This document shows, one piece after another, positions 31,101-32,047 of a stretch of 32,047 nt of DNA. Every line of letters begins with the position of its first letter. The stretch's first letter is position 1. A model generated the notes under the pieces. That model was not told the DNA's origin. It ran no database searches and saw only the letters and a program-made list of their open reading frames with translations. The position numbers and the translations under genes are program-made. This DNA is from a virus, in the IMG/VR virus record IMGVR_UViG_3300008116_000465, positions 1 to 32,047 of that record; one strand, given 5' to 3'.

Positions 31101-32047
31101 AGAGATCAGATAGTTAGTGAAGGAAACTGGGCAGCTAGAAATCAACCATCTGAAAATTATCCAGGTGTGTTTGAAGCCACCTTTGATATGAACAACCCTG
31201 ATGCAAACTTATCTACACTTCAGGTACCTGATAGAAATGGTGTACTTATGGTTGATAAGGCAGGAAGAAGACTTTCTGAAATACCACTTACAGAACCAGG
31301 TATGTCTTTTAACAGAAGGCTTCCTTTTTCTACAAGATATGTTCCTATTGACAAACAGAAGCTGATGAATAACGAGTTTCAGTTTGCTACCATGGCTCCA
31401 CATTTACAAAGTCTTGCTGAGAAGTATACACTTGGACTAGGAGCTGCTAGTGTTTTAGGTAAAGAAACAAGAGATACTTATAACAAGTATACTATAGATC
31501 CAGTTATTGACATGGTTAAGAAGCTTGAAATTGAAAAACTTGGACTGAACGTTGACAAACGCAAAGATGGTGGCTGGTTAAGTAAATTTGATACAGCTCA
31601 GTATGGAAAATCTATGTTTGATCCTATATTTAAGGAGGAGAATAAAAACAGAGGTGATATAGCATCCTACTTTCCTCAAATGAAAATAGCGAAGCAAACA
31701 TATGAGACGAATAAGGCATTAGCTGAAGCTGATCAGAAAAGACCACAACAAATACTTGCAGAGGCAGTTGCTAGAGCTAAAGGCAAACAAGAAACTGTTA
31801 AACAAGATAATAGAACACCTAGACAGAAAGAGATTGCTCAACAACAAGTTGTTAATGCATACTTGGATGAAGCTAAAGGTAAGTCTCCTCTTGCTCAAAC
31901 ATTAAGTTCTTTCACACCAACAGGAAGTAATCAAGCTGCTGGTAAGATAGCTGCTGAGAATGTTGCAGATATGACTCCTATTATGTCAAGTGTTAGAGTA
32001 TCTAGAGCAATTAGAGATCCTAAAAATAACCCTTATGGTATTGGTCA
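28110..32047 (+). CDS. giant virion protein, 5' 1312 codons (gene runs off the right edge)
   Basis: The frame opens with ATG in a TAATG overlap and stays open to the window end. Visible parts: a zinc ribbon at C7-x-C9 and C26-x2-C29; residues about 120-165 (PAYLIPMFKGGKDLKDPVAE, YRKTGEHLGGPFKTWQEAEK), a motif seen in tail and internal virion proteins of other phages; a lysozyme-like stretch about 490-640; the peptide PGAVGFTYARVA at 680-691, also in the capsid protein; a conserved part WAHPGEVTIIPGTDI (about 742-760); and three GGWL motifs at 38, about 797 and 1153. After 800 the sequence is helical, with membrane-like GLGAASVLG. I expect an internal, ejected or tail-tip protein; no overall function is known to me. 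Confidence 0.8.
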   Translation, partial: MAKGIKCTCGHSWNKSDSSKKDMYVCHMCGKDNTMKDGGWLDNYGKKPNPNEVDVSVGPGFVGMGNDTTGRNYSPAWGGQFQSGGFLQPISYKLPSRYRIPYAEPSTELATSIGGVDGEPAYLIPMFKGGKDLKDPVAEYRKTGEHLGGPFKTWQEAEKWEQEIRHPYVEKGKPIPTPLKRWGDMEDGGYVAQVGKSIPTMADSLALYNNSKKVLDYYNDKRYKNYSTIDYKKKEHYKRYNREALADFLKLNKSSGILVPTDTGKKYEIKTIPVDSYYKKLDANRYLQRETRIGALDTKSPMQLFDNRITPTMQYYYVNSKTDDPLFADNVSIYSYDPILVKPVSMLTSKERATRLKRYGKESGLIDEKVEPSTSTEESKTELEKKKTPVIKKSEETKPAPYTPTGSKKYILNGIEISEEDFLGTGNTTGGSKRIIYSTPKLKERKVLRLDGTPETDPEKIRKAMRAQEKDGDMAMGGTMQYGGSKSTTDSVRHQANKILQYEQLRGGPGGAPLPYYSDPKYMNMLMDKVYPEVKKIMPGATAMEAGEAMDFIFNAGWDENNNKITKDPRAYALQEYYRQYDQSKLDADGKWSGRKNAPYSFDQEYASTIGKLSENERRTLMNKGRDWYYKNINNPAPGVPNSNYNDTWYGRIWNTNDYLPFDPKNPKFVPKKAMGGSLPGAVGFTYARVAGSAPSNGKYAKKTKASAQNGKEMKFYQEGLDFKPNSIAQEGAIVDPMGQWAHPGEVTIIPGTDITMEGVDYPVLGISDTGDQQMMYPGEDYNFDGEYVTEYPMMKEGGWLSKYQSGGPLSRSNLETMAALEKDIKNQKARNAQETVSQYTPKPGDQQRMNAAKDAYRAEQAKLLNRAASSEVAAKAMENIVEPMLVMEGVASGLSGVRSLMTKPKSISPSYVSPPYEKSGFNPLGLVDDIAPRIDPIKAMGVEMDIMDMSPLNLIPGYGRKLSGKNQTFRKFGNSLDDVIQRQALSPAGGSKFRMGRDQIVSEGNWAARNQPSENYPGVFEATFDMNNPDANLSTLQVPDRNGVLMVDKAGRRLSEIPLTEPGMSFNRRLPFSTRYVPIDKQKLMNNEFQFATMAPHLQSLAEKYTLGLGAASVLGKETRDTYNKYTIDPVIDMVKKLEIEKLGLNVDKRKDGGWLSKFDTAQYGKSMFDPIFKEENKNRGDIASYFPQMKIAKQTYETNKALAEADQKRPQQILAEAVARAKGKQETVKQDNRTPRQKEIAQQQVVNAYLDEAKGKSPLAQTLSSFTPTGSNQAAGKIAAENVADMTPIMSSVRVSRAIRDPKNNPYGIG

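Noticed and set aside
28506-31403. Minus-strand frames at 28506-28817, 29114-29341 and 31209-31403
   Set aside because: All lie inside the open frame of the giant protein and look like its reverse reading.
1-32047. CRISPR array, insertion sequence, integrase, diversity-generating retroelement
   Set aside because: I saw no regularly spaced repeat-spacer units, transposase or integrase motifs, or reverse transcriptase in any frame. The only tandem repeats are the Cys units and Thr runs in the tail genes.

Overview
The window is a contiguous piece of a tailed double-stranded DNA phage of the crAss-like group (Crassvirales), or a close relative, infecting a Bacteroidetes host. I infer this from the gene order small protein / TerL / portal / SPFH protein / scaffold / major capsid / connectors / metallophosphoesterase / HU-like protein / P22 gp4-like and gp10-like tail proteins, from low GC, from A-rich leaders without clear Shine-Dalgarno sequences, and from Bacteroidetes-type promoters (TTTG-N19/20-TAnnTTTR). 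Sequence style (Thr-run linkers, many small Cys-rich proteins) resembles environmental aquatic members more than gut crAssphage; that is recollection, not a search. The genetic code is standard: TAA, TAG and at least four TGA codons act as gene ends.

Layout. (1) 1-916, minus strand: a run of four small genes, one cut by the window edge, encoding small membrane proteins and a lipoprotein. (2) 917-1395: about 480 bp without a convincing gene, with small hairpins and G-rich repeats. (3) 1396-1829, minus: one monocistronic gene with its own terminator. (4) 1830-2006: divergent control region where transcription switches to the plus strand. (5) 2007-4400: a string of small plus-strand genes (truncated HTH-like gene, HU/IHF-like protein, zinc-ribbon protein, hypotheticals, possible small terminase) with several dyad sequences and promoters. 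(6) 4400-12520: packaging and head genes (TerL, portal, SPFH protein, scaffold, major capsid). (7) 12521-12681: a strongly structured non-coding spacer. (8) 12682-18590: head-completion and virion surface genes, including a second probably abundant structural protein, a tail-collar fibre gene interrupted by an in-frame TGA, and several short Thr-run proteins. (9) 18591-18771: terminator plus new promoter. (10) 18772-28110: tail module (HTH plus metallophosphoesterase, connector-like protein, HU-like protein, gp4-like tail protein, 1749-residue tail hub, and a separate protein that looks like the hub C-terminus). (11) 28110-end: a giant protein, at least 1312 residues, running off the window.

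How it works together: TerL and portal package DNA into a shell of MCP built on the acidic scaffold. The 243-, 192- and 307-residue proteins probably form the neck, the 1749-residue protein the short tail hub, and the collar protein and Thr-linker proteins the exposed host-contacting parts. The giant protein is probably an internal or tail-associated ejected protein. The most notable observations are the in-frame TGA inside the collar domain, a near-identical 12-residue peptide shared by the capsid protein and the giant protein, the network of Thr-run linkers joining swappable small domains across four genes, and a three-way-junction RNA after the capsid gene.
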